From positions 12,712,501 to 12,776,500 of the forward strand of contig OX485808.1 in the NCBI GenBank assembly GCA_950295325.1: 64,000 nucleotides of DNA. Direction: 5' to 3'. Position numbers and translations under genes: made by a program. The notes below the pieces were generated by a model, which saw only the letters and a list, made by a program, of their open reading frames with translations, did not search any database and was not told the origin of the DNA. The stretch comes from Polytrichum commune (taxonomy: Eukaryota; Streptophyta; Polytrichopsida; Polytrichales; Polytrichaceae). This document shows positions 44,661-56,348 of the stretch, piece by piece (the first letter of the stretch is position 1; the number at the start of each line of letters is the position of its first letter).

Positions 44661-45904
44661 TGAGACCGCACGTCCTTTTATTAAAGGGTTATTTAATTCC
44701 ATCTGTTTCCAGCTTCCACCTAGACAGTACATACTTCCCCATCGCCTTCCAGTGCACTCGTCAGTGTCGCCGGTCCGCGTCCGCGCAACACTTGGCTGTC
44801 GGCCAGGCTGTCGCAGAAGCCGAGAAGTCTTTGAAAGGGCGAGACCCACCCTCCCATCATTCCTCATTCAATGCCATCTTCATGACGCAGGCTACAGGCA
44901 CTCGTCGCAAGGACTTTCTCAAGCACATGTGATTGCCAGCCCAGCCCAGCCCAGCCCTGAGCTAGCCACCTTCCTTCGTCCCATGGCCAAAATGCGTGTC
45001 CCTAAGTACTTCTTATTACTTTAACTCACGAACTTCAGTGCTTAGTTAGCCTTCAACCTTCCGATGTCATTGTTTTTCTTCGCTCTCTCTATCACTAAAG
45101 TCCTGTCGCAACAAGCATGTCCAGCTTTGAAATCCTTCCTCTCGGCTTGCAGATGGCTAGTTAACCATTTACTTCGTACGTATGATTCTTTTCTTCTTCG
45201 CGGGGTCCGGGGAATCAGTCAACCAGCTAGACGGAGACGTGTGGCTTAAGTGTTGTTGTGCATTTTTAATCGAGATCATCATCATTTTAGTCCTTCGGTG
45301 TCACGGAGAATAACGTCACGGGGCTCTGTACGGGGTCGTGTGTGAGGTCATGGTTGCCGTCAGTAAGGCTGAGGTTGATGTTAGTTTGTTGCTTAGTAGG
45401 AAGCTTAAAGAAGGAAAATAATTGGTGGACTAAGTTAGTTACTTAGTGAGATCGGCGTCGTTGGTTGGATTATTAGGGCGCCAGTTGTCGTCGAAAGCTT
45501 CGGAGCTTGTTTGTAAGTAGAGCTCAGCTCAGATCGTGTGCATTCTCTCTCTCTCTCTCTCTCTCTCTCTTCAGCGCATGTTTTCAGGGACCGTTGTGTT
45601 TGTGGAGCATGAGATCATATCATTGGAAGATTGGTAGAGACATGAGAGGGGAAGAGCAGGTGGAATTTGTTGGCCACAGATAGGGGATGTATTATCAGAT
45701 CTGAAGGAGTGAGTGAGCTGTGGAGGAGTGCTAAGAAAGAGGTGAAGTTATGGCGGATTATTGTGTGTCACGGCATTGGTGAAGGGAGAGTGCTGTTGAT
45801 TTGGATTTGGATTTGGTGTGGTGGAGGTCGTGGTTGATCTGTGATTGCTATAGAGGACTGCGTGAAGAGGATAGAGTTGGAGATTTTAGGAGAGAGAGGG
45901 AAGT
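44661..45904 (+). promoter_or_regulatory. Upstream region and likely leader of the Gfo/Idh/MocA gene
   Basis: This is GC-richer than its surroundings. It has a CAGCC microsatellite at about 44938-44956 and a (CT)13 run at 45545-45570, a common plant 5'-leader or core-promoter feature. Purine-rich sequence continues to the start codon. The open frames here on both strands show no known domain. Confidence 0.5.
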
Positions 45905-47002
45905 ATGACGGATGGAGAGATTAAGAGGCAACCGGCGATGGCGCTCCTCGGGTGTGGAGTGTTCGCGCGCGACGCGTATATCCCGATCATGGAGTCGATG
46001 AGCTCGATCGCATCGTTACGATACGTCTGGTCACGCTCGGAATCCAAAGCGAAGCAAATGGTGGAGAAGGTGGTGCAATTTGCACCGGACGTGGAGGCAG
46101 AGTGGGGAGAGCAAGGGCTGGAGAATGTCTTATCCTCACCTCTCGTCCATTGCTGTGCGGTTGCTCTCCCAATCCTCACGCAGCCAGGGATTGTCGCGCG
46201 TGCTCTTCGAGCAGGCAAGCATGTGCTTCAAGAGAAACCGGTAGCCGGATCGGTGGAAGTCGGACAGAAAACGATGAAATTGTACCACGCTTTGCAGGAT
46301 ACCGCTCCAATCTGGGCCGTGGCAGAAAATTACCGATTCGAGCCTGCGTTTCACGATGCTGCGGCTATGGTGAAAGGCCTGGGCACCATGGTAGCGGTTA
46401 CGGTGACGATTGAGGTTCCGATGACGAAGAGCAACAAGTATTTTGGTTGCGAGTGGCGAAGAGACCCCGCGTTGAAGGGAGCTTTTGTGTTGGACTGCGG
46501 AGTGCACTTTGTGGCAGGGTTGAGAGTGATGACAGGCTGTGATATTAAGCTCGTCACAGCTATTGCAACTCAGAGAGACCCGTCCGTCCCCGCCCCGGAC
46601 ACCTTGACGACGCTCATTAAGTTCGACAATGGCTGCTCGGGCACCATGGTCATTTCTTATGCGGCTTCGGTGAGCAAGGCCTGCTGGCGCGTGGTGTGCT
46701 CCAAAGGGACGGTCACGGTGGAGAGAGGAGTGCACCATGACGGCAAATTAGGATACATTCTCACTCTCCGACCTCGAAACGGTGAGGTCATTTCGAGGTT
46801 CTGTCCCTTCTCTGGCCTGGAAGAGGAATGGAAAGCGTTCCTTGGCGATGTGCAGAGTGCCATCAGCCACACTGGCGACGGGTCTGTGGATCCAAGAAGC
46901 TCTCCTCGGGAAGCTCTCAAGGATTTGGCCATTGTGGAGGCAGCCCTTGCTTCTGGATTACACTCGGATGCTCCTGTGAGTGTGAAACCGGTACAAATTT
47001 GA
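45905..47002 (+). CDS. Gfo/Idh/MocA-family NAD(P)-dependent oxidoreductase
   Basis: A single uninterrupted exon encodes 365 residues. The N-terminal Rossmann fold opens with MALLGCGVFARDAYIP (about 12-27). The family's catalytic-region motif EKP is at 110-112 (HVLQEKPVAG). AENYRFEPAF is at 140-149, and DCGVHFVAGLRVMTG (197-211) carries the conserved His of the C-terminal beta-sheet domain. Length and motif order match the plant group that includes Arabidopsis At4g17370 (recalled, not searched). The members are soluble dehydrogenases, usually acting on sugars or sugar derivatives; the substrate of the plant group is not established, so I give none. The start is chosen because the Rossmann motif begins just after it and the purine-rich leader lies directly upstream. 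No signal peptide or transmembrane helix is seen. Confidence 0.93.
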   Translation: MTDGEIKRQPAMALLGCGVFARDAYIPIMESMSSIASLRYVWSRSESKAKQMVEKVVQFAPDVEAEWGEQGLENVLSSPLVHCCAVALPILTQPGIVARALRAGKHVLQEKPVAGSVEVGQKTMKLYHALQDTAPIWAVAENYRFEPAFHDAAAMVKGLGTMVAVTVTIEVPMTKSNKYFGCEWRRDPALKGAFVLDCGVHFVAGLRVMTGCDIKLVTAIATQRDPSVPAPDTLTTLIKFDNGCSGTMVISYAASVSKACWRVVCSKGTVTVERGVHHDGKLGYILTLRPRNGEVISRFCPFSGLEEEWKAFLGDVQSAISHTGDGSVDPRSSPREALKDLAIVEAALASGLHSDAPVSVKPVQI

Positions 47003-49000
47003 CATTTCTTGCACATAGCCTGTTCACTCTTGATGATTATCTTGGCATCTTAGGTCAAGAGCAAGGCGCGCATTGTCTGGGCGCCTTCTTAGTTGTTGAA
47101 TACCCGTGCTGATGATATTTACGAAATCAAAGGCTTAAATTTCTGCGGTCGGACGTATTGATGGTTCGACACCAGATGATTGGCATCTCTCGACAATTTT
47201 TTATGTACATACACCAAGAAAAGGAGGCCTGGAAATAAATCTGCTGTGTAAGTTGCTCAGAGTGAAGCAGGCGACAAACTGTTTATTGCGAAATTAGATC
47301 TTTCGAGAGGGTAAATGCAAGCGACTGATTTGCCTGCCCCAGTCCATAGCTACTTTCTTCTATAATTTCCGTGACATTTGAGGATCACATTGGCATTAAG
47401 AGCGAGGGATTCGGATGCTGGTGAATTATGATAACTGTCTCAAATCGAGAAAGAAGTAAAAAATGTACACATTCTTGTCACCCGATGCTCCTCGGTTATT
47501 TCTCTACAATGATGTCCAGTTCCTTTGTTTTCTTGCGCTTGTCAATTCCAAATACGACAGGGAAGAAACATTTTAACTAGTTTTAGAATGGCATATAGCG
47601 TACACTTGAAATTTTGTTGCGTTCAAGTCATCTGATGCTGTATTCGAAAGCTTGAAGGTCCTTCACCAGCGACATCGATGCACACTTCTTTGTCAATGTG
47701 CCCTTCCTCTGATTTATAACGACTTCAGCGCACATCATCGATGTGCGTGGATGCAGTTGTGAATTCAATTTTAGTGGTCTAGGCGAAATATGTCTTTTTA
47801 AGAGAGGGTACATGCAAGCGACTGAATTGCCTCGGTCCATATTTGCTTTCTACTATATTTGAGTGACATTTGAGGATTACATTGGCATTAGCAGCCATTA
47901 ATTTGTCAGCACTTTATTTTCGCATACAGATGCTGGCGAATTATTATAATTTTCTTAAATCCAGAAAGAAGTAAAATGCGCATATTCTTGTAATTTGTGT
48001 TCTCGGTGATACTTTTCGTTTACTTCTATTGGTGTCCAGTACCTTTGTGTTCCGGCGACAACTGTGGGACCAGATTGTGTGAAAATTGTACGCTCGTCAA
48101 TCCCAAATAGATTTTTCGAGAGGGTAAATGTGAGCGACTGAAATTGCCCCAGTATAGATCTACTTTCTTTTACAAGTTCTGTGACATTTGAGGATCACAT
48201 TGGCATTGGAGCGAGGGATTTGTCGGAAACTTGTTTGCGGATTCAGATGCTGGTGAATTATGATGATTGTCTCAAGTTGAGAAAGATGGAAAAGTGCACA
48301 AAAGATATTCGTCTGTACTATGTGATGCTTCTCCTTCACTTCTCTTCCAATGTCCAGTGCTTTTGTGTTCCGGCAAACACTGCGCAAACAAGTTGTTTAT
48401 GAATTGTACGCTTGTCAATGCCATATAGATCTTCTGAGGGTATATTCAAACGACTGAACTGCCTGCTCCAGTCCATAGCTACTCTCTCCTATGATTTCTG
48501 TGACATTTGAGGATCACACTGGCATTGGGAGTGAGGGATTTGTCGGAACCTTGTGTTCGGCTGCAGATGCTGGCAGAGCATGATAATTGTTTTATATTGA
48601 GAATGCAGAATGCACAAATTCTTGTCATCTGTATTCTCTGTGATGCTTCTCGTTTACTTCTATCGGTGTCCAGTGGCTTTGTGTTCTGGCAACAACTTGT
48701 GGACCCAGATTGTTTGTCAATTGGTACGCTTGGCAATGCCTATTGCGTCAAGTAAGCATCCTTGAAACTAGTTTAGGATTTGCATATATCCGATAGCGCA
48801 CCACATACACTTCCATAAATTACTTAGAATGAGTGGGATACCTGAAATTAGTGTTCATTGCGTTCAAGTCATCTGATGTTGGATTCGAAAGCTTGAAAGT
48901 CGATTGACCATGCGTGCTCTTGATGCACGCCTCCTTATCGGAATGCCATTTCCTCTGTTTCCTATCGACTTCAATTGTGCACATCATTGTTGCAAACTTC
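47003..49000. repeat. Degenerate long tandem repeats downstream of the oxidoreductase gene
   Basis: The phrase GAGAGGGTAAATG..AGCGACTG recurs at 47304, 47802 and 48118, and as GAGGGTATATTCAAACGACTG at 48434. Units continue with CATAGCTACTTTCT and TGACATTTGAGGATCACATT, then GATGCTGGTGAATTA and GGTGTCCAGT. Spacings are 498, 316 and 316 bp. A further segment (TTGCGTTCAAGTCATCTGAT and TTCGAAAGCTTGAA) occurs at about 47619 and 48860. Open frames are incidental. The first 100-300 bases after the stop are presumably 3' untranslated sequence. Confidence 0.75.
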
Positions 49001-49379
49001 AGATGAAAATTTACTCTTTCACGCGCTCTTGAGATAATCCCTTGGTTGCCATGCATAACGGGTGAGTGGAGAGGTGATGATGAGCTCCATAGCAGCAAGA
49101 AATCCACCCAATCAAGCTGTTTATGAATTACGTCATATGTAAATAAGTTCACTATATGACTTTGTGTACATAATTGGATGTAGGGGTCAGGCCATGGCAT
49201 GGTCATCAATTACGCGTTAAAGATTGTGTCTCCTTGTAACGAATAAGAATTAGACATGTCAACAAAGATGCTTGGTACGATCACTACATGAAATAAGTGG
49301 TTTGTTGAGACAAAGAAATCCAAAGGTTATAGTCGACAATGCTTTTTGTGTGGATAGAATAGCAGAGAGTGTTCTTGGA

Positions 49380-50880
49380 AATGCTCTTCACTTAGATGAG
49401 TGATTGCTATTTACTCGATATTCTATGCGAGGAGCCCAACTATGGGTCGTGGCAAGGTGTCTTGGTGCTACTAATCGAGTTGTGAAAGTGACGAGGTTGA
49501 TACACGAGGAGCTTCGCTACAGCCTGTGGCAGAATGGCATGTGTACGAGATTGAGTATAATGCTCATCATGTCGCGAGAGTTTCTTGCTACGTTTACATT
49601 CATCGTGCTCATGTCCAGTGAAGGCAAGACATGCCACCAAGATCTGAGACGGTGAGTGCTACGAACCCCATCTCTACTTGCATTTGCTTTTACCGCAATA
49701 ATTGCTCACAAAGCTTTCCCTTCCCACCACAACACATGTATTTGTCAATGATAATTTTCAAGTTGTAGAGTGCACAATTGGTGGGAGGAGGGGTGGATGA
49801 CGAGTTACAGTAACATTGAGACATTCCACCTACTTAAGCCGTGTGTGAGGCGTGACCTATCTGCTCATAGACAAAAACTGGAGGTTATAGATGGAATCCT
49901 CTCAGCGTGGATAGAAATTCACACGGGAGCTCCTGAAATTCTCTCCACTTCAAGGGTGAGTGACCAGTTATGAGACTCTAATTCAACGAGCATCCTACTT
50001 TGGTAACTACTTAAAATCTCATGTGCAGAGGCAGCTTCATCGCACGTTTGTAGCTTCCTCGAGTGCAGAGGGAGTCAGAGTTTTATTTGTTATTTGAAGT
50101 TTTCATTCTTTCCGGATTGGGTGAACCATCTGATTTGTCATTAAGGATAGAGTTGACGCGGTCAATTGGACTGTCATTGACCATCAATTGATAGTTGAGA
50201 AGTGAACTTGGAGTGATACACAGTCCTACCTTGATAGTATGACACGTTTGGGAAATGCCACTATTGCAGATGATCAAAAAGTTACACTTTCAATCAATAA
50301 TATGACATATGGGAGGTAATTATGTCGAGGCCTCCCTTGAATTTAAGAAGTCCTTCAACAAGAATTATACTCTCGGCTCTAAACACACATATTCAAGTGT
50401 AATTCAAGTCTCTCACAGTGAGAAAAGTGTTTACCTTCTTATGTAGATTTGAAGAAACAATCCAGTCACTTGTTGGTGTTGAGGTTAGTGACGATCATCT
50501 TGTTGAGATTGCCCAAACAAGTGTTGCATTTTCAAAATAGTTGAGGTAATAGACTTTGGAGGTTTTTCCATCATAAAAGTAATTGCAATCTTGTTCGCAA
50601 TGTTGAGTATCGTAAATTTTTGAGGATAGGTGGTGTTTGCTCATCAACATCTACGATGCCATCCTATGGTTGCAAGTTTGACAGAAAAATTCAAAGACTC
50701 CAATCTTCTCCCCAACGCCATATCCACCAACTATCTGAGGTTACACACTGCATGGAAGAGTGCAGGATGCAACCCATCAAAAGAGTTGGTCTGATCTACT
50801 CCGAGCTTTGAACTTGGAAAATCTGCGAGTGCTTCTTTAAGAAATCTGAAGTATTCTATCTATAAAAATAAACTCGTTAC
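49380..50880 (+). other. Possible decayed gene or exon fragments
   Basis: Several short stretches look coding in one frame and are near splice-like signals. 49540-49620 reads EWHVYEIEYNAHHVARVSCY before a stop. A strong donor (GAGACG then GTGAGT) lies at about 49652. 49769-49957 is preceded by TTGTAG and followed by GTGAGT, and reads SAWIEIHTGAPEILSTSR at its end. I recognise no domain and the frames do not join cleanly. This is a pseudogene or an unidentified gene, at low confidence. Confidence 0.25.
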
Positions 50881-52180
50881 TGCATCAAGATCATTGAAAT
50901 GTACATAGCACTTCATTTAACTTTGCAAGCGATGCTTTTGGGTCCTGATAATGATGCTCAAATTGCACTTTTCTCAACCGATTGAATCAAATGAGAGCAA
51001 GCTCAGTGCTACATGCCATGATTTTTGAAGAGGGAGGCACATACCGGACATTGTCATCTCATATCCCACTTCAACCCACCTGAAGATTATATTCTTAAAA
51101 AGTCACATGTAGTTGTTTCTTCGCACTTAAGGTGTGTGACCCAATTGTCATAGGTGCTTCCAACGCCATAGAAAATTTTGACCGGTGGAGCAAATCAGGA
51201 ATTGCCTCAGTCGGTTAGTAATTACAAATCACATAGATTGTTCATTTCGAAAGCTTCAAAATTGAAGCTGAGATCCAAGAGTTATAGGAGGTTGCAGTGA
51301 AGATTCTCATGATTTTTCAAGTTATCACATAGGCCCTTTCAATTTTATTAACAAGCAATGGTAACCTAACATATCTTGAGCACATAATTGTAACACATAT
51401 CTTTTGGTCTCTATTCTTTACCACAAATGACCTTGCAAATATACCGCTCAAATATAGGTGCCGCACTAAGAATAGTGACAACATCAGGTGTTATACACTT
51501 CATTTTTCTTATTCTCCAACTTCTACAAATAAGATTTACACAATGAAACTTGTGTTGCATTAGCATGTCTACAATGAAACATCACCAAAAATCCGGATAA
51601 AAATCACGCCTCCCTTGATCCCTCATTCGAAGTGCACGTTTTTCGACTCCTACCAATTGTGTTCACTATTGAGTGTAGCAATTAATAATATTTTGAAGAG
51701 GTGGTCTGATCTATTTTAAACATGTATATTTTTTTATGTTTGTTATTTCATCCTCACTTCGCGACACACCAATCAAATATAGGTGTCCAATTAAGAAAAA
51801 GTAACCAAAAAACACCCGCCGTACACCTTACACAAACTTCTCAATTGAGAGTCACCATGGCTGATTGTAAGGAGCAAAACCCAACATTGCACTTGGTCGC
51901 GTCCACCCATGCCAACCAACTGGGGGAACCTATCGATCCAGCCCCACCCATGCCCACCCACTAAAAAATCTCGCTTCAACATACCCACCCATACACATGA
52001 CTCCAAATCGACTATAAAACCCATTCAGTATGACCACCATAATACAAGTAATATAATTCACAAAGCATGATGCACGATTATTTGCAGATGCCGCAATTCG
52101 AGCGCAGGAATAAAAGGTCGTTAACCGTTCATGGCTTGAGCGCATTACATAAGGATCCTAGTTTTTATTCTTCACCGAGG
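50881..52180. other. Intergenic, dispersed repeat fragments
   Basis: 51150-51420 resembles 37.96-38.11 and 61.95-62.2 kb. Around 51890-51990 the sequence is rich in CCCACCCATGCC-type units that continue into the palindrome at 52.2 kb. No gene was found. Confidence 0.4.
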
Positions 52181-52189
52181 GCACGCCCA

Positions 52190-52302
52190 ACCATGCCCAC
52201 CCATGCACGACGATCCATACATATACCCATACCCATCCAAAACCCATAAGTATGGGTGGGTATGAGTATGGGTATGGGTATGGGTATGGGTACCCAATGT
52301 TG
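52190..52302. repeat. TATGGG-repeat palindrome
   Basis: TACCCATACCCATCC at about 52223 is followed by an inverted array of TATGGG units (about 52250-52295). The two arms can pair across a short loop. It abuts the left end of the Harbinger element. Confidence 0.65.
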
Positions 52303-52815
52303 GGCTATGGTAACGAGGCTTGCAGAAAACCCACAAGGGCTGGGCACATGAGAGGCAAAGGCTGCCCTGCAGCCAAAAATGGCTGCCTAGGAGGCAGGGC
52401 AGCCACCTGGGAGGCTGCAAGGTGCAGCCTAAATGTGGCAACCGCCCAGGCTGGGCAGCCGTGAAGGCTGCCAGTGTTTTACCCGCCACAGTAAAAACTG
52501 CACTGCGTTTTACCCTGACGCAGTAAAAACGTAGTTTTTACCTCAGATTTTTACCTCAGATTTTTACCTCAGATTTTTTTACTCAGATTTTTTACTGCTC
52601 TGAGTGGACACAGCAGTGTGTCTGCACGGCATAGTTAGGGATTCCAGGAGCTTTTTGTCAGTTTTAAGTCAGCTCTAGAATTTTGCACGTGTTCGGACAT
52701 TTGTACGCTGTTTGCTCAAATTTCCATTGTTTTTTGTGCCGTACGTTGCGTTGGCTTCTTAGCGTCTTTCCCGTTGTTGGGTTGTGGACCAAATTTTGTG
52801 ACTTTTACGGAATCA

Positions 52816-53815
52816 ATGGAGGGGCCCATTGGAGATGGGTTTGTGCCTGCCGTTGCCCCGGTTGCTCATCCCGATGTTTTTGGGGCGCCACCTCCAGTTG
52901 TGGGACCGGTTGTTCAACGTAAGAAGTACGTGGGGAGGAAGACATCCGCGTTGGGAGGTGCGGATGTTCATCCCGGTGGGAGGTGGAGCGATGCCGCCAT
53001 AGCTAACATTTTGGACTTGTACGAGGCAGAGTGGCTGCATTGCAACATGGGGTTACTAGCCGCCCGTCATTGGACCCGCATCCGGATCGAACACACAAGA
53101 CAAATGCTTGCTGAGCTCCGGCGGGCGGATACTCATATCAAGGACAAGATTGAGAAGTTGAAGGCAGAGTACCGGCGTCAAAAGACCTTACCGGAGGAGC
53201 AAACTGGCGGCAGTGGCTCTACGTGGGTGTGGTTCAAGCGCATGAAACATATCATGGGCGGCACCGCAAAGGGAGATGGCTTGGTTGGGGGGGTGTGACC
53301 AAGGTCGTCCCTCTTGGGGGGAGCCTGCACATGGCGAGAGTTCCGTTCCCATGGCACATGCTGAGGATATTGGAGGATCTCATATTGGTCGCGTACCGTC
53401 TACACCGGACCATCTTGTCGATGTGGACCCCGAGACTGTGGACACTCCCGACATTACAAGTTCACAACATGTACGTGGTAGTTCGACGCATAGCCCTCTT
53501 TCGCCGAAGTCTGCTTCGTGCATGCGACCTGGCGTTGCAGGGAAATCGAACGCTAAGAAACGCACCCTCACTGACACCATTTCCTTGGCGAACGCCATCA
53601 ATAGCTTCACGGAGGGCACCATGAAGGTGGAGCAACACAAGATGCAGTCCGCTGAACGTATGACACAGTTACTGATTGATTCTAATGAACGCATGACATT
53701 ACGACTTGCGGAAATTGAGACGGAGTCTCGTCACGAGGCGAGGGCCACTCAAATGGCTATTGCAACTTTGTTCTCCACGATGATGGCCAACAAAGCCCCG
53801 CGTACTTCGGAGTGA
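52816..53815 (+). pseudogene. Harbinger ORF1, Myb/SANT-like protein, frameshifted
   Basis: The ATG at 52816 opens 160 codons that end at 53298; the rest continues in the next frame to 53815. Removing one base makes exactly 333 codons, and the frames overlap at a run of seven G near 53287-53293, so a single extra G is the likely cause. The N-terminal half carries the DNA-binding domain: GGRWSDAAIANILDLYEAEW, then ARHWTRIRIEHTRQMLAELR, a basic helix and GSGSTWVWFKRMKHIMGG. The C-terminal half has a basic KSNAKKR and a charged coiled coil. In PIF/Harbinger elements this protein binds DNA and brings the transposase to it. It is either a dead copy or a sequencing error in the homopolymer. Confidence 0.82.
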
Positions 53816-54684
53816 ATGGATGAGTATTTTGATGGATTGTATGCATGGTACTGCGACTTTTTCCTCGTGTGGTATATTTGATTTTGATTTGGTTTTTTTT
53901 TTTTTGCCACATGCGTGTGCGTTTCTTGAGAGACTATCAATAATTTATAAATATATATATTTTTGCATATAAAGGTCACTAAGAAATGTAAAAATATTTC
54001 GCAATATAGGTGATGGTGTTATCACATTTGGAATTTTGGGTTTCACTATGTTGGCATTATTTCAGCTTCTTATGGGCTCTTACCTTATTCAATACCGGAT
54101 TTGGTTTTGTTATTCTGTTGTTCTCTTTGTTTGTACTATGTAATTGTTAGTATTTGTGTTATGAACAAGAACGTGTTCATCGACTTACTTTGTTGGCCCA
54201 CCATACACTTGAGCTCATCGTCAAATAATTTTGTGGACATTCATCGCATATAATGGTTAATATGTTTTCAGAACATAGTCCAATCTCGTCGTAACATGTC
54301 ATCCAAGTTTTCTTTCTTAACTACAAACTACAAATATAAGAACATGGATAAAATCACATAGATATTGGAGAATGTTGTAAGATGCAAATACTTTGAAGCG
54401 GGTGTCCATATCAAGAGCCCAATGAAGAACTCATACCAAGAGGGTTTAGGTAGGACGACCCAAACATTAGACTTTGTTGTTGTGGCCCATATATTAATTC
54501 GAGACAAGATAGTGATACTTATAGATATTCATCATAAGTTTTTCACAGAAGCTGCCAATTCACCAAGTAAAATAAAACAAGATAACAAATTAATTAAAAT
54601 TAAATAATAAATAAAGATACATATATTTATTCATTTATACATAACACATAACACACAATGCATGACATAATGTAAGTGTCACCA

Positions 54685-55992
54685 CTATGGTATAGCTAGA
54701 AAATCTGAATATAAAAGCTCGCGCAGTGCCTCACCCGCGAGGGTTGCTTGGCGACCCTCACGATGCCTAGGCAATTGTCGGGCTAACCCTATGTGGGGAT
54801 CAATGCAAACTCCTACACCATCGCAAGGTTCTCCAACTTCCATCAGCTGGCAGAAGTTGTGCAACACACAACATGCAGCGACGACCTTCGGAAGCCGAAG
54901 TACAGAACAATTTGCACGCTTTAGTATCCTCCACCTACCCTTCAACAAACCGAAGGCATTCTCAACAAGCACACGTCCAGCATTCATCTGCAGGTCGAAG
55001 CGGATTTTGTCGACGTTGCCATCCGCAGGCTTGAAATTGCGCAACATATATTCACGACTAGGGTAACCTGCATCTGCAAGAAGATACGGCCGCACCCTCG
55101 TACCTCGGACCAAAACCACAGGCTCCTGCAATATGCTGCGGTCCACAAGCTGCGCATACAAAGAAGAAACCTTCAGTGCGCCACTGTCAGCTGTACCACC
55201 TGGCATCGTACAACACACACTCCAAAATAAGAGGTCAGCATCACAAACGCCTTGGAGGACGACGGAGTTGAACCCCTTTCGTGCGCAGTAAAAGTCCGCT
55301 GGAACGCTTGTATCGCGTCGGCTTGGCTTCGACTCCATGGGAATATGGGTGCCGTCAATAGAGCCAGCCACGTTGGGAAGCCCGCACACATACTGGAATC
55401 TATCGATAATATGCTGCAATCGTGGTCCGTGAGGTATAGATATATATCTAGCAAAAAGTTTGTGCTCATCAGATAAAACACCAACAACTAGATCGACGTA
55501 CTTACGAATGGTAGACGCCCCGACTCCGAATCTATCGGCCAACAATCTAGCACTTAAACCATGAGCCAGACGGAACACAACTATACCCACAATCATATCT
55601 ACAGGCAGGGGCTCCCGTACGAACATAAGAGATTCGGGTCTAATCCAAGGTTCAATTTCTGTGACAAGGAATCGAAATGCCGCATAAGGCATTCGATATG
55701 CTAGTTTGTATTTCTCATCACGAAATTTTGTGCTTGTTTGCCAAGCATTGCCCTCGATCTCTCGCCAATGTGTGCACTGGCGAGGCTCCTTCCACCATTC
55801 ACGTCCGGGACCCCTCACTGTATGCGCAACCATCGACAAAATGATGGGTAGCACCCGAGACGCAAGAGATGTCTCGGAAAAAGAGCAAACTCCATCGAGA
55901 GTTCTCAATCTCTTAACACGCCGAACAAGACTTGTATCCGCCTCTACGATAAAAAAAAAACATACAAAAAAAGACCACAATGTCCATATCAT
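54685..55992 (-). CDS. PIF/Harbinger DDE transposase
   Basis: An uninterrupted frame encodes about 435 residues from the ATG at 55992. Counting from the first codon of the open frame (56022), the DDE_Tnp_4 triad is D223 (SIDGTHI), D317 (LLADAGYP) and E354 (VENAFGLLKGRWRIL). A helix-turn-helix (LSARLLADRFGVGASTIRKY, about 156-175) precedes it. No stop or frameshift is seen, so the enzyme may be active. The N-terminus is uncertain: a T-rich tract followed by TAG at about 55944 looks like a 3' splice site. The true first exon may therefore lie further upstream, or translation may start at the Met at 55833 (MVAHTVRGPG). Composition is markedly more GC-rich than the flanks. The transposase catalyses cut-and-paste transposition in the nucleus, normally with the ORF1 protein. 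Confidence 0.93.
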   Translation of the reverse strand: MIWTLWSFFVCFFFIVEADTSLVRRVKRLRTLDGVCSFSETSLASRVLPIILSMVAHTVRGPGREWWKEPRQCTHWREIEGNAWQTSTKFRDEKYKLAYRMPYAAFRFLVTEIEPWIRPESLMFVREPLPVDMIVGIVVFRLAHGLSARLLADRFGVGASTIRKYVDLVVGVLSDEHKLFARYISIPHGPRLQHIIDRFQYVCGLPNVAGSIDGTHIPMESKPSRRDTSVPADFYCARKGFNSVVLQGVCDADLLFWSVCCTMPGGTADSGALKVSSLYAQLVDRSILQEPVVLVRGTRVRPYLLADAGYPSREYMLRNFKPADGNVDKIRFDLQMNAGRVLVENAFGLLKGRWRILKRANCSVLRLPKVVAACCVLHNFCQLMEVGEPCDGVGVCIDPHIGLARQLPRHREGRQATLAGEALRELLYSDFLAIP

Positions 55993-56348
55993 GCATCGCG
56001 AATAAATCGATCCAAAACCCACAAATTATTCGCATAGAAAACAGAACAAATCTAAGTCGTGTTTGAAAGCCACAAAAAACCTAAAGCTCTAAACTCTTTA
56101 AAGGCTCCTGGTCCAGCAGAGAAAGGTTTCAAACCAACAGAGAAAATATCAAGGGGAAAAAAAGATCAGGGGGGAAAAAAAAAAAATTACCTTCGGGCCC
56201 AGCCACCGCCATGTGGCGGCCCAGGCTGTGCCGCCGCAGCCATGTGCCCGGGCGGGGCCGGCTGGCAGCCTAGGTGGCCGAGCCCCCGATTCCCTCGCGG
56301 CGGGGCCCGCGGCTGCACAGGGCCGGGCCAAGCCCCCATGTGCCCAGC

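Larger units (their letters stand above)
52339..56348. mobile_element. PIF/Harbinger-type DNA transposon
   Basis: A 12-bp perfect inverted repeat, GCTGGGCACATG (52339-52350) and CATGTGCCCAGC (56337-56348), bounds 4.0 kb. The element holds the two genes typical of this superfamily in convergent orientation: a Myb/SANT-like protein and a DDE transposase. Subterminal DNA is GC-rich and full of GCAGCC/GGCTGC blocks on both sides, unlike the surrounding DNA. ACAAG occurs just outside each end (52333, 56352) but not flush, and a TTA/TAA duplication is not visible. The exact ends are therefore provisional, while the class is secure from the transposase. Confidence 0.7.

Noticed and set aside
44479-45024. 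181-codon open frame upstream of the oxidoreductase
   Set aside because: It begins inside a CGGTT repeat and crosses a MITE end, so it is a chance frame.
46136-46738. Minus-strand open frame of 200 codons
   Set aside because: It is antisense to the Gfo/Idh/MocA gene, whose domains are clear. The frame is a codon-bias shadow.
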